A stretch of 64,000 bases of DNA from Gp1-AA133 sp963850425 (lineage in GTDB: Bacteria; Acidobacteriota; Terriglobia; Terriglobales; Acidobacteriaceae): positions 744,001-808,000 of the forward strand of contig CAWKLF010000007.1 of NCBI GenBank assembly GCA_963850425.1, written 5' to 3'. Both the position numbers and the translations under genes were made by a program. The notes below the pieces were generated by a model. That model was not told the origin of the DNA and did no database searches. It saw only the letters and a program-made list of their open reading frames with translations. Positions within the stretch are counted from its first letter, which is position 1; the number at the start of each line of letters is the position of its first letter. Below, in pieces: positions 37,253 through 45,521 of this stretch.

Positions 37253-37795
37253 ATGTCTAAATCTCAGTCGGCCCTGGCCATCCCCGTAGAGTCTCGCATC
37301 CACGTTCTGCGCCAGCAAAAGGTCATCCTGGACACCGATCTCGCGGGGCTTTACGGCGTCTCGGTCAAGCGGCTGAACGAACAGGTCAAACGGAATCACG
37401 AGCGGTTCCCGGCTGATTTCATGTTCCAGCTCAGCGCAGAAGAACAGGAATCCTTGAGGTTGCAAAATGCAACCTCAAAAATCACCCGCGGCGGCCGCCG
37501 CTACGCTCCTTACGCCTTCACCGAGCACGGCGCCATCATGGCGGCCACGGTGCTGAATTCCGCACGCGCGGTCGAAATGAGTGTTTTCGTGGTGAGAGCG
37601 TTCGTGCGGTTGCGCGAAATGCTCTCGACCAATCAGCAACTCGCCGGAAAAATCGACGAACTGGAGGAGCGTTTGGATACCCACGACGCGTCCATTCAGG
37701 AACTCATCGAGGCCATCCGCGAGTTGATGGCGCCCGACCCGGCTTCCAATCGCAGGATTGGATTCGAGCTGCCCGGGAAGAAAAGTACTGCATGA
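37253..37795 (+). CDS. ORF6N-domain DNA-binding protein
   Basis: 180 residues. The N-terminal ORF6N domain (about 10-95) shows IHVLRQQKVILDTDLAGLYG, VKRLNEQVKRNHERFPADFM and RGGRRYAPYAFTEHGAIMAA; a C-terminal coiled coil (NQQLAGKIDELEERLDTHDA) follows. The domain is known from phage and plasmid proteins (KilA-N neighbours), but free-standing chromosomal copies are common. It may be a relic of a phage or plasmid inserted between the two mutase genes. Target DNA unknown. Confidence 0.88.
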   Translation: MSKSQSALAIPVESRIHVLRQQKVILDTDLAGLYGVSVKRLNEQVKRNHERFPADFMFQLSAEEQESLRLQNATSKITRGGRRYAPYAFTEHGAIMAATVLNSARAVEMSVFVVRAFVRLREMLSTNQQLAGKIDELEERLDTHDASIQELIEAIRELMAPDPASNRRIGFELPGKKSTA

Positions 37796-37892
37796 TTAGC
37801 CCCCTCCGTTTGCACATCCTTCAAGGACACGGCTCCGGTGTTTCGTATTTTATTCGCCTTGCGATATGATTCTGTGATAGAAATCTGGGGCC

Positions 37893-38492
37893 ATGCGCAA
37901 AGCGATCCTACATTTGAAAAAGTCGGACCCGATCCTGCGGGGAATAATCGAGCGGGTCGGGGCGTGTCGAATGGAGTACGGCGAACCCACCTTCCATCAC
38001 CTCGCCGAGTCCATCGTGTACCAGCAACTCAATGGCAAGGCGGCAGAGACGATCTTCAAGCGTTTTACTGACGCCGCCGGATCGCCGGTCACGCCTAAGG
38101 GCATCCTGAAGCTAAGCGAGCAGCAGATGCGTGCCGTGGGGCTGTCCAAGCAGAAATCCTCGTACTTGCGGGATCTGGCCGCCAAGACAGAGTCTGGCCT
38201 CTTGAACTTCGAAAAGCTGCAAGGCATGCAGGAAGCCGACGTCATCGAGCACCTCACACAGGTAAAGGGCGTGGGAGTGTGGACGGCCCATATGTTCCTG
38301 ATGTTCACCATGCGGCGCCCGGACGTATTGCCCACCGGGGACTACGGCATTCAGGTAGCGATCAAGAAACACTATCGCAAGCGCAAGCTGCCGAAGCCGA
38401 AAGATATGGAAAAGATTGCCAAGGTGTGGTCGCCTTACCGCTCGGTGGCCTGCTGGTATTTATGGCGGAGCCTGGATATCAAGACGGTTTAG
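37893..38492 (+). CDS. DNA-3-methyladenine glycosylase II (AlkA-like, HhH-GPD)
   Basis: 199 residues. An HhH-GPD fold: ESIVYQQLNGKAAETIFKRF, the helix-hairpin-helix VIEHLTQVKGVGVWTAHMFL, and the catalytic aspartate in VLPTGDYGIQVAIKKHY. The length equals the compact AlkA/Mag type without the N-terminal domain. It removes alkylated purines to start base-excision repair. Monocistronic, separate in function from the neighbouring mutase genes. Confidence 0.9.
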   Translation: MRKAILHLKKSDPILRGIIERVGACRMEYGEPTFHHLAESIVYQQLNGKAAETIFKRFTDAAGSPVTPKGILKLSEQQMRAVGLSKQKSSYLRDLAAKTESGLLNFEKLQGMQEADVIEHLTQVKGVGVWTAHMFLMFTMRRPDVLPTGDYGIQVAIKKHYRKRKLPKPKDMEKIAKVWSPYRSVACWYLWRSLDIKTV

Positions 38493-38570
38493 GCTCACTG
38501 ACTCATCAACATCATGCGATCGCCCCGCGTGCCGTTCGTCCTTGTGCTTCCCGGTGTGTTGTGTGCTTAA

Positions 38571-38999
38571 ATGGCTGTAATGGCAAATGAGCACAAGATC
38601 CGGGTTCTGGTCGCTAAGCCAGGCTTGGACGGCCACGACCGGGGAGCCAAAGTGATCGCGCGTGCTTTACGCGACGCGGGCATGGAGGTCATCTATACCG
38701 GCCTGCGGCAGACACCGGAAATGGTCGTCACCGCCGCACTGCAGGAGGATGTCGACGTCATCGGCCTCTCGATTCTTTCGGGTGCGCACAACGCCATCGT
38801 CCCGCGCGTAGCCGATCTGCTGAAGCAGAACAAGATGGACGACGTCGTGCTGCTGGTCGGCGGCATCATTCCCGATCAGGATGTCGAGGGCCTGAAAAAG
38901 GCCGGCGTGGCGGGGATTTTCCAGCCCGGCACCGCCATGGACGACATCGTGAAGTTCATTCGCGAAAATGTGAAACCTCGCGGGGTTCCGGCAGGCTAA
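38571..38999 (+). CDS. mcmA2: Methylmalonyl-CoA mutase, B12-binding subunit
   Basis: 142 residues. The cobalamin-binding motif is complete: VAKPGLDGHDRGAK with DxHxxG and H22 as the lower axial ligand, then the SILSGAHN serine and LLVGGIIP glycine loop. It pairs with the large subunit at 35376 to form the active enzyme. ATG 38571 or ATG 38580 (MANEHK) could be used. The two subunit genes are separated by about 1.4 kb holding two unrelated genes; meaB (G-protein chaperone) is not in the window. Confidence 0.93.
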   Translation: MAVMANEHKIRVLVAKPGLDGHDRGAKVIARALRDAGMEVIYTGLRQTPEMVVTAALQEDVDVIGLSILSGAHNAIVPRVADLLKQNKMDDVVLLVGGIIPDQDVEGLKKAGVAGIFQPGTAMDDIVKFIRENVKPRGVPAG

Positions 39000-39086
39000 G
39001 AAAATACTGAAGCGGTTGGAGCAGTCCCGCATCTGGAAACGCAGAGGCGATTTTCCCAGAGTCCCTCCCGAGCAAGCCCACTTCTC

Positions 39087-39821
39087 ATGGCGGATATGTC
39101 GGCAACGCGCTTACAGGACGTCCTTGCGCACACGGTCGGGCCAACCCCGTGGTACTGGCAGACTTTCCCGGCGATTACTTCGGCTGCCAGGCAGCGCTTC
39201 GATTGGAGCCACCAGGGCGAGGAAGGCCCGCTGGGATATGTGGTAACGCTCGGACTCGAACAGGAACCCGGAAAGCCTCGCCTTGCCCTGAATAGCTATT
39301 GCCGGCCATTTTTTGTGGCGCCTTCTTATCTGGGAATCTGGTGTCCGGAAGGGAGAGGCCTGCGCATCACCTGCTTTGATCCGGATCGACTCAAAGCCTT
39401 CGACCTTGCGGAGCTGGCGGGCTGGTTCAAGCAATCGAGCGACCGGATCTACGCGCACACCGCGCCCATCGCGGAGTTTGAGGTCCCGCTCGATTTGCCT
39501 GCGGGGACGCATAAAATCGACGTTCCGCTTGAATTTGCCGGCGTGGAGGAGTTGATCGTTCCCACCAGCTACCGGGCGATTTCGAAGGATGACCCGGCAT
39601 TTGCCCTCTTTGTCTTTTACCTTCATGCAGGTCTGGTTGAGGTGCTGCCGCAGAAATGGTTTACGGCGGCGCAGTACCGGGTCGGGCAGCAGTGGATCAC
39701 GCGCGCGACCCGCGACGAAGAGTCGCATCGCATCATTGGCGAGTGCCACGGGGTGGGGACATTTCTTTTGGACGAGGATGGGTGCCGTTTGGAACGCTGG
39801 TTGCATAGGGTAGGCCGGTAG
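39087..39821 (+). CDS. Hypothetical protein next to the mutase small subunit
   Basis: 244 residues, no signal peptide, mixed alpha/beta composition, rich in aromatic residues (TPWYWQTFPAITSAARQRFD; QKWFTAAQYRVGQQWITRAT). I recognise no family. Codon use and a near-continuous strand arrangement with 38571 and 39846 (gaps of 87 and 24 bp) support a real gene. A long antisense frame over the same region has no start support. It may be co-transcribed with mcmA2. Confidence 0.65.
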   Translation: MADMSATRLQDVLAHTVGPTPWYWQTFPAITSAARQRFDWSHQGEEGPLGYVVTLGLEQEPGKPRLALNSYCRPFFVAPSYLGIWCPEGRGLRITCFDPDRLKAFDLAELAGWFKQSSDRIYAHTAPIAEFEVPLDLPAGTHKIDVPLEFAGVEELIVPTSYRAISKDDPAFALFVFYLHAGLVEVLPQKWFTAAQYRVGQQWITRATRDEESHRIIGECHGVGTFLLDEDGCRLERWLHRVGR

Positions 39822-39845
39822 CGATTCCGGGAGTGGCTGAGGCGC

Positions 39846-40778
39846 ATGAAAGGCAAGGTCCAATGCGTTGTTCAGGCGGTGCTGCTGGCCATGGTATGCC
39901 TGCCACTGCCGGCGGCGGCGGCCGGGATTTTCGCGCCCTACATCCTGCATCCCCTGCGCCGCGAAATCACTCAGGGCCAGGTCGTTGAAGCGGATCGTAC
40001 ATTCGCACGCAACGGCGCCACCAGGGAAGATCTCGTCGCGACCGCCCGGGACGGCGTAGTCTTGCGCGGCTGGAAGGTACGCGCCCCGCACCCCAACGGG
40101 AAATGGATTCTCCTGCTGCACGGCCGCTCGCAAAACCGGCTGTCGATGATGGGATACGCTCACTTTCTTCTGGCCTCGGGCTACAGCGTAGCGATGATGG
40201 ACGCCCGGGCGCACGGGGACAGCGGGGGAACCATCTCCACCTACGGTCACATTGAGCGCTATGACGTGAGCGCTACGCTGGATGCCCTAACGGCCAGTGA
40301 AAACGTCGATCATGCTTATGCGTTTGGAGAATCGATGGGAGCGGCAGTTGCGTTGCAGGCCGCGGAGGTCGATCCGCGCATCGAGGCGGTCGTGGCGGAG
40401 GGCGCCTTCCGGAATCTGCACGAAGTGATGTTTGACTACGCCGGCTTGCGATGGAGCGCGCTGCTGGGAAAAACCGTGTTTCGTCCCGTTGCGATTCTTG
40501 CAGTACACGAGGCAGAGCAACAGGGCGGATTCCGTTTTGACGACGTCTCTCCGGAGGCATCGGTGGCCAAGCGCAAGTTCCCGGTCATGCTTATTTCCGG
40601 GCTGAGCGATCACAACATTCCCAAGCGGCATGCACAGGCAATCTATACGGCTGCGTCCGGACCAAAAGAATTGTGGTTGGTACCGGGAGCGCGGCATCAG
40701 GGCGCAATGCAGACCGCGCCTCATGAATTTCAGCTGCGTGTGCTCCGTTTTCTTTCCCACTCGCAGGTAGCGCACTAG
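39846..40778 (+). CDS. Alpha/beta hydrolase, exported or membrane-anchored
   Basis: 310 residues. Hydrophobic N-terminus VVQAVLLAMVCLPLPAAAAG is a signal peptide or anchor. The oxyanion region LLLHGRSQNR and the nucleophile elbow AFGESMGAA (GxSxG) are present; the aspartate in SGLSDHNIP and the histidine in PGARHQG complete a triad. It resembles the YqkD/BAAT-like hydrolases; the ester or lipid substrate is unknown. It ends 15 bp before the crotonase gene. Confidence 0.85.
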   Translation: MKGKVQCVVQAVLLAMVCLPLPAAAAGIFAPYILHPLRREITQGQVVEADRTFARNGATREDLVATARDGVVLRGWKVRAPHPNGKWILLLHGRSQNRLSMMGYAHFLLASGYSVAMMDARAHGDSGGTISTYGHIERYDVSATLDALTASENVDHAYAFGESMGAAVALQAAEVDPRIEAVVAEGAFRNLHEVMFDYAGLRWSALLGKTVFRPVAILAVHEAEQQGGFRFDDVSPEASVAKRKFPVMLISGLSDHNIPKRHAQAIYTAASGPKELWLVPGARHQGAMQTAPHEFQLRVLRFLSHSQVAH

Positions 40779-40793
40779 CTACTGTCGCGCCGA

Positions 40794-41402
40794 ATGGTGG
40801 CAACTCACCTCCAGGTCGAGGATCAGGACAGCCACCGCGTACTGCGTCTCACTTCAGACGATGGGACCAACCGGCTGTCGGCCCGTTGCGTGCTGGCTCT
40901 GACCGAAGCGGTCCTGGCGATGCGCTCGACGGCCAAGCCCCTGGTCATCACCGGCGGAGCGAAGTTTTTTTCGGCCGGTGCGGATCTTGCGGAAATACAA
41001 CTGCTGAACGCACATTCCGCCCTTGCCTTCGCCGGGATCGGGCAGCGACTGATGAGCGCAATCGCGCAATCTCCCTTTCCGACCTATGCCGCGGTCCATG
41101 GATACTGCATGGGCGGCGGGTTGGACCTGGCGCTCGCGTGTCACCGGCGAATTGCCTCGCCGCATGCCAGGTTCGGACATCGCGGAGCGGCTTTCGGTTT
41201 GATGACCGGTTGGGGCGGCACGCAACGTCTGTCCGACATTGTCGGCAAGGGCCGCGCGCTGGCCATGTTCGTATCGGCTGCCGAACTGCATGCTCGGGAC
41301 GCACTTAGCATCGGATTGGTTGATGCGATTGCCGACGACCCTATCGTCGAGGCGATTCGGCAAATTCACGACCGCATGCCCGCAGGCTCGCTTTTGCCAT
41401 GA
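40794..41402 (+). CDS. Short enoyl-CoA hydratase/isomerase family protein
   Basis: 202 residues, about 55 shorter than a typical crotonase. The first oxyanion loop FFSAGADLAEIQ (with the SAGADL motif) and the second oxyanion glycines HGYCMGGGLDLALACH are present; the region normally holding the second catalytic glutamate (FGLMTGWGGTQRLSDIVG) keeps the GGTQRL pattern but has Gly for the usual Glu. The C-terminal trimerisation helices are shortened. It could be a hydratase of changed activity or an isomerase. Upstream of the carboxyltransferase. Confidence 0.8.
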   Translation: MVATHLQVEDQDSHRVLRLTSDDGTNRLSARCVLALTEAVLAMRSTAKPLVITGGAKFFSAGADLAEIQLLNAHSALAFAGIGQRLMSAIAQSPFPTYAAVHGYCMGGGLDLALACHRRIASPHARFGHRGAAFGLMTGWGGTQRLSDIVGKGRALAMFVSAAELHARDALSIGLVDAIADDPIVEAIRQIHDRMPAGSLLP

Positions 41403-41493
41403 GGTTGCCTTATGGCTCGGGATGCACCACGGCGAACGGTTTGCGCCTGCCTGCTCGGCTGGTATACCGTAATTTGTTTGCACTCATCGACCC

Positions 41494-43197
41494 ATGGCCG
41501 ACCGTAACGAAGTCTCCCAATCCACGGCTACGTCCACCCTGTTGCCCTCCAAGGTTGATCCGACCTCGGCGCGCTTCGAAGCCAACATGCGTTTCATGGC
41601 AGACCTGGTTTCGCAGATTCGGAATGAAGAGGAGAAAATCCGCGAAGGAGGCGGAGCCAAGGCGATCGAAAGCCAGCACAAAAAGGGTAGGCTGACGGCC
41701 CGTGAGCGCATCCACTTGCTGGCTGACCCGGGCACCTTCTTCGAACTGGGCGGCTACGCGGCATTTGGCATGTATGAGGAATGGGGTGGGGCGCCTTCCG
41801 CAGGCGTCATCACGGGGCTGGCGCGGGTGCACACTCGGCTGGTGATGATCATCGCCAACGACGCCACCGTGAAGGCGGGCGCATTCTTCCCGATGACCTC
41901 CAAGAAAGTGATTCGGGCGCAGAATATTGCCATCGAAAATCATGTGCCCACCATCTACCTGGTGGATTCAGCAGGCGTCTTCCTGCCCTTGCAGGAAGAC
42001 GTATTTCCCGATACTGACGATTTCGGGCGAGTGTTCCGCAACAATGCCGTGATGTCAGCGCTGGGAATCCCGCAGGTCGCCGCAATTATGGGCATGTGCG
42101 TGGCCGGTGGCGGCTACCTGCCCGTGATGTGCGACCACGTTCTGATGACCGACGGCAGCGGCTTGTTTCTCGCCGGCCCCGCCCTGGTGCAGGCCGCCAT
42201 CGGGCAAAAATATACCGCTGACGAACTGGGCGGCGCTGAAATGCACGCCGCCATAAGCGGAACGGTTGATTATCGAGAACCCAATGACGAAGCCTGTATC
42301 GCGCGAATGCGAGCGATGGTTGAAAAATGGGGATACCGGCGGCAGTCACCCTGGGATCGGAAGAAGCCCGAAGAACCGTCGCTCGCGGCCGAGGAAATCT
42401 ACGGCATTTACGACTCGTCGCCAGGACGCCCGTACGACATGAAGGAAGTGCTGGCGCGCGTGGTCGATGCCGGCCGCTTCGATGAGTACAAGCCTGAGTA
42501 CGGGAAGACGATCATCTGCGGCTACGCGCGCATTGGCGGCTTCGCGGTGGGCATCGTCGCCAATCAGAAATTGCACGCCCAGCAGGTCGATCACGAAGGC
42601 CATAAGCGCATGGAGTTCGGCGGCGTGATTTACACCGAGTCGGCTGAGAAAGCCGCGCGCTTCATCATGGATTGCAATCAGAACCTCATTCCGCTGGTGT
42701 TCTTTCACGACGTGAATGGGTTTATGGTCGGGCGCGACGCGGAGTGGAGCGGCATCATCAAAGCAGGAGCCAAGATGGTGAACGCCGTTTCCAACTCGGT
42801 AGTGCCGAAAATCACCGTGATCGTCGGCGGCTCGTTCGGCGCCGGACACTACGCCATGTGCGGCAAGGCGTACGACCCGCGTTTCGTATTCGCGTGGCCG
42901 TCGGCGAAGTACGCTGTCATGAGCGGTGACTCGGCAGCGGGCACCCTGGTCGAAATCAAGCTCAAGCAACTGGAGCGCAGTGGTAAGAAGCTGAGCGACG
43001 AAGAGAAGAAAGAACTCTACGAATCGGTAAAACGCACCTACGACGAGCAGACCGATCCGCGCTATGGCGCGGCCCGCCTGTGGATCGACAAGATCATCGA
43101 TCCGGTTGAAACACGGGAAGCCATCGCACAGGCGTTGGAAGCCGCGGCGCTGAATCCAGATGTGCCGGAGTTTAAGGTGGGAGTGCTGCAGACCTGA
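41494..43197 (+). CDS. Acyl-CoA carboxylase carboxyltransferase subunit (methylcrotonyl/propionyl-CoA type)
   Basis: 567 residues. Both carboxyltransferase halves are visible: KGRLTARERIHLLADPGTFFELG (65-87), ALGIPQVAAIMGMCVAGGGYLP (190-211), and in the C-terminal half GAHYAMCGKAYDPRFVFAWP preceded by IVGGSFGAG. It transfers the carboxyl group from carboxybiotin to an acyl-CoA. The gene order with an HMG-CoA lyase-type enzyme and a hydratase downstream favours methylcrotonyl-CoA carboxylase (leucine pathway). No biotin carboxylase/BCCP alpha subunit is in the window. The F-repeat palindrome lies directly after it. Confidence 0.9.
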   Translation: MADRNEVSQSTATSTLLPSKVDPTSARFEANMRFMADLVSQIRNEEEKIREGGGAKAIESQHKKGRLTARERIHLLADPGTFFELGGYAAFGMYEEWGGAPSAGVITGLARVHTRLVMIIANDATVKAGAFFPMTSKKVIRAQNIAIENHVPTIYLVDSAGVFLPLQEDVFPDTDDFGRVFRNNAVMSALGIPQVAAIMGMCVAGGGYLPVMCDHVLMTDGSGLFLAGPALVQAAIGQKYTADELGGAEMHAAISGTVDYREPNDEACIARMRAMVEKWGYRRQSPWDRKKPEEPSLAAEEIYGIYDSSPGRPYDMKEVLARVVDAGRFDEYKPEYGKTIICGYARIGGFAVGIVANQKLHAQQVDHEGHKRMEFGGVIYTESAEKAARFIMDCNQNLIPLVFFHDVNGFMVGRDAEWSGIIKAGAKMVNAVSNSVVPKITVIVGGSFGAGHYAMCGKAYDPRFVFAWPSAKYAVMSGDSAAGTLVEIKLKQLERSGKKLSDEEKKELYESVKRTYDEQTDPRYGAARLWIDKIIDPVETREAIAQALEAAALNPDVPEFKVGVLQT

Positions 43198-43202
43198 TTT
43201 TT

Positions 43203-43299
43203 AGATTGAAGATTTCAGATTTCAGATTTTCTCCAGCGCGAGACACCGAGTTCGGATGAGGTTTTTCAATCTGAAATCTACAATCTGAAATCTGAAAGT
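43203..43299. repeat. Palindromic AT-rich element, family F
   Basis: Left arm AGATTTCAGATTTCAGATTTT (43211 onward) and right arm CAATCTGAAATCTGAAAG form an imperfect inverted repeat with a GC-rich centre. About 97 bp, between the carboxyltransferase stop and the HMG-CoA lyase start (which is 31 bp further on). Confidence 0.7.
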
Positions 43300-43329
43300 G
43301 ACTCGCTACAAATCCAGGAATAAAAGTAC

Positions 43330-44214
43330 GTGCCCCTGTCCGACTCCATCAAACTCGTCGAATGCCCACGCGACGCCTGGCAAGGCTTGCAGAGCCAGAT
43401 CCCCGCCTACATCAAGACCGAGTATCTAAAGGCGCTGATCAGCGTAGGGTTCAAGAACATCGACGCGGTTTCCTTCGTTTCGCCGAAGGCCGTTCCGCAG
43501 ATGGCCGACTCCGAGGAAGTGCTTAAGGAACTTGATCCTCCCGATGACGTCGAGATCATCGGCATCGTGGTGAACGAAAAGGGCGCGCAGCGCGCGGTTG
43601 AGACGAAAGCTGTCAGCACGCTCGGCTTTCCCTACTCGATTTCGCCAACGTTTCTGCAGAACAATCAGAAACAGACGCTGGAAGACGCAATTGAAGAACT
43701 TGAAAAGATCGGCAAGGTGGGGGGCGACGCCGGGCTGGAAACCGTGGTCTACATCTCCATGGCCTTCGGCAATCCTTACGGCGATTTGTGGAACGTGGAG
43801 GAAGTGGTGGAAGCCGTCGGGTTGCTTGAGTCTGAGAGCGTTCACGCCATTTCGCTCGCAGACACCGTTGGCATGGCATCGCCCACGCTGATCAACGAAG
43901 TTGTTTCAGCAGCGCTCGCTAAATATGGCTATCTGGAGATTGGCGTCCACCTGCACAGCCGGCCCGACCAGGCGATCGAAAAAGTGCTGGCCGCTTACGA
44001 TGCGGGCTGCCGGCGCTTTGACTCGGCGATCGGCGGCCTCGGCGGCTGCCCGTTTGCTCAAGATGCTTTGGTCGGAAATATCCCGACGGAGAAAGTTCTG
44101 GAAGCACTAGCGCAGCGCGGGGTGCAGCCGCCGATTACAAGATCGCTTGATTCGCTCTTGAAAGCAACTGCTGGAATCGCAGCGAAGTACTCGAGTTCAT
44201 CAGCAGCGGATTGA
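43330..44214 (+). CDS. Hydroxymethylglutaryl-CoA lyase-type enzyme
   Basis: 294 residues, DRE-TIM barrel. VECPRDAWQGLQ carries the RDxxQ active site (position 14-18), followed by the metal histidine pair in IGVHLHSRPDQAIEK and the glycine-rich motif AIGGLGGCPFAQDALVGN with the catalytic cysteine. MvaB-type enzymes cleave HMG-CoA to acetoacetate and acetyl-CoA, the last step of leucine degradation. GTG 43330 is used (no ATG possible in frame nearby). The GIY-YIG element follows 62 bp downstream. Confidence 0.9.
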   Translation: MPLSDSIKLVECPRDAWQGLQSQIPAYIKTEYLKALISVGFKNIDAVSFVSPKAVPQMADSEEVLKELDPPDDVEIIGIVVNEKGAQRAVETKAVSTLGFPYSISPTFLQNNQKQTLEDAIEELEKIGKVGGDAGLETVVYISMAFGNPYGDLWNVEEVVEAVGLLESESVHAISLADTVGMASPTLINEVVSAALAKYGYLEIGVHLHSRPDQAIEKVLAAYDAGCRRFDSAIGGLGGCPFAQDALVGNIPTEKVLEALAQRGVQPPITRSLDSLLKATAGIAAKYSSSSAAD

Positions 44215-44276
44215 AGCAGTGGAACTGGCACTAACCCCTTTCATGTGACGGGCGTTACATCTTTACTCTTTTAAAA

Positions 44277-44674
44277 CTTGTCATCCTGAGCGCAGCGAAG
44301 GACCTGCTTTCCCATGCGGCGCTACTACGTTTACATCATGGCCAGCAAATCACGGGTTCTCTACGTCGGCATCACCAACGACATCTGGCGGCGCGTCTGG
44401 GAGCACAAGAACGAGGTCAATCCCGGCTTCACCAGCAAGTATCGCGTCCACCGCCTTGTATACTTTGAAAGCTTCCAATATGTTGGCAATGCCATTGCGC
44501 GTGAGAAACGAATCAAGGGGTGGCTGCGAGAAAAGAAGGTTGCTCTGATTCGATCGACGAACCCCACGTGGGAGGATCTGAGCGAGGAGTGGTTCGACGG
44601 CAAGAATGTACGCCGAATCTCCTTCGAAGCGAAATAATAAAAGCAGGTCCTTCGCTTCGCTCAGGATGACAAGC
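44277..44674. mobile_element. Compact inverted-repeat element carrying a GIY-YIG nuclease ORF (family D)
   Basis: Left arm 44277-44310 and right arm 44641-44674 are 34-bp inverted repeats with one mismatch; both begin CTTGTCATCCTGAGCG and end near GGACCTGCTTT. The ORF fills the 330 bp between them, starting 4 nt after the left arm and stopping 3 nt before the right arm. It is inserted between the HMG-CoA lyase and hydratase genes. A 90-bp ORF-less relative lies at 61825-61914. No target-site duplication is evident. Mobility is inferred. Confidence 0.65.
44314..44637 (+). CDS. GIY-YIG nuclease-superfamily protein
   Basis: 107 residues, a single GIY-YIG domain of the YhbQ/UPF0213 type. RYYVYIMAS (3-11) and VLYVGITNDIWRRVWEHK (15-32) are the GIY and YIG strands; the conserved arginine is R26/R27 and the glutamate sits in FESFQYVGNAIAREKRIKGW (metal ligand E). 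In this family the domain nicks or cleaves DNA, but free-standing copies have few characterised functions. The AAGGA inside the left inverted repeat, 11 nt from the ATG, may serve as ribosome-binding site. Confidence 0.88.
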   Translation: MRRYYVYIMASKSRVLYVGITNDIWRRVWEHKNEVNPGFTSKYRVHRLVYFESFQYVGNAIAREKRIKGWLREKKVALIRSTNPTWEDLSEEWFDGKNVRRISFEAK

Positions 44675-44735
44675 CTTGATAGAGTTCGCGGCAAAGTTAG
44701 AGAGCACGCACAAATATTAGAGAGCTTGCGCCACA

Positions 44736-45521
44736 GTGCCCTACAAAACCCTGCAACTCGCCTACGATGCCGGCATCGCGACGATCACGCTAAGCCGCCC
44801 GGACAAGCGGAACGCCATCAGCTATGAGTTGATACAAGATCTGCTGGCGGCTTTCTCGGAAGTGGCTGAGTCTTCCGCCCTGGTCCTGGTTCTTACCGGC
44901 GCGGGAAAGGCTTTTTGCTCGGGCATGGATCTCGAAAACCTGAAAGCGCTGATTGGGCGCTCAGCGGAGCAAAGCCTCGAAGATTCAAAGATCATGGCGC
45001 AGCTTTTCCGCACGCTGTACGACTTTCCCAAGCCTACGATTGCTGCCGTAAATGGAGCAGCCGTGGCGGGTGGAACTGGGTTAGCGACGCTGTGTGACTT
45101 TACGCTCGCTGTACCCGAAGCGAAGTTCGGATACACCGAAGTGCGCATTGGATTCGTTCCGGCCATCGTGTCGACATTTCTGCTGCGCCAGGTGGGCGAG
45201 AAGGTCGCGCGCGACCTGTTGCTCACGGGCCGGCTGTTCGATGCCGAAGAAGCGCATCGCATTGGGCTGGTGAGCGAAATCGTGCCCGCCGACGACTTAA
45301 TGAAACGTGCTCGTGAACTGGCAGCGCAGTTAATGGAAAACAGTCCGGCATCGCTGCTCTATACCAAGCGGCTGCTTAGCTCCGCGGCCCGGGCCGAGAT
45401 GGATACGCAGGTCGATGCGGCGGTTCGCGAGAACGCTGCGATTCGCGCGACTGCCGATTTCCGCGAAGGGATTTCGTCGTTTCTGGAAAAGAGAAAGCCC
45501 AAGTGGAGTTCGCAGGCATGA
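44736..45521 (+). CDS. Enoyl-CoA hydratase (methylglutaconyl-CoA hydratase-like)
   Basis: 261 residues with a full crotonase fold: SRPDKRNAIS (20-29), the first oxyanion loop AFCSGMDLENLKA (59-71) and the second AAVNGAAVAGGTGLATLCD (103-121), and the glutamate-bearing FGYTEVRIGFVPAI (131-144). In leucine degradation this enzyme (LiuC/AUH-type) makes HMG-CoA, the substrate of the lyase encoded upstream. GTG 44736. Its stop overlaps the thioesterase ATG (ATGA), so the two are coupled. Confidence 0.88.
   Translation: MPYKTLQLAYDAGIATITLSRPDKRNAISYELIQDLLAAFSEVAESSALVLVLTGAGKAFCSGMDLENLKALIGRSAEQSLEDSKIMAQLFRTLYDFPKPTIAAVNGAAVAGGTGLATLCDFTLAVPEAKFGYTEVRIGFVPAIVSTFLLRQVGEKVARDLLLTGRLFDAEEAHRIGLVSEIVPADDLMKRARELAAQLMENSPASLLYTKRLLSSAARAEMDTQVDAAVRENAAIRATADFREGISSFLEKRKPKWSSQA

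Noticed and set aside
37253..37795. Prophage
   Set aside because: A single ORF6N protein without integrase, structural or lysis genes; at most a relic.
39111..40250. 379-codon antisense frame over the hypothetical and hydrolase genes
   Set aside because: The opposite strand encodes a clear alpha/beta hydrolase with intact triad; the antisense product has no recognisable motif.
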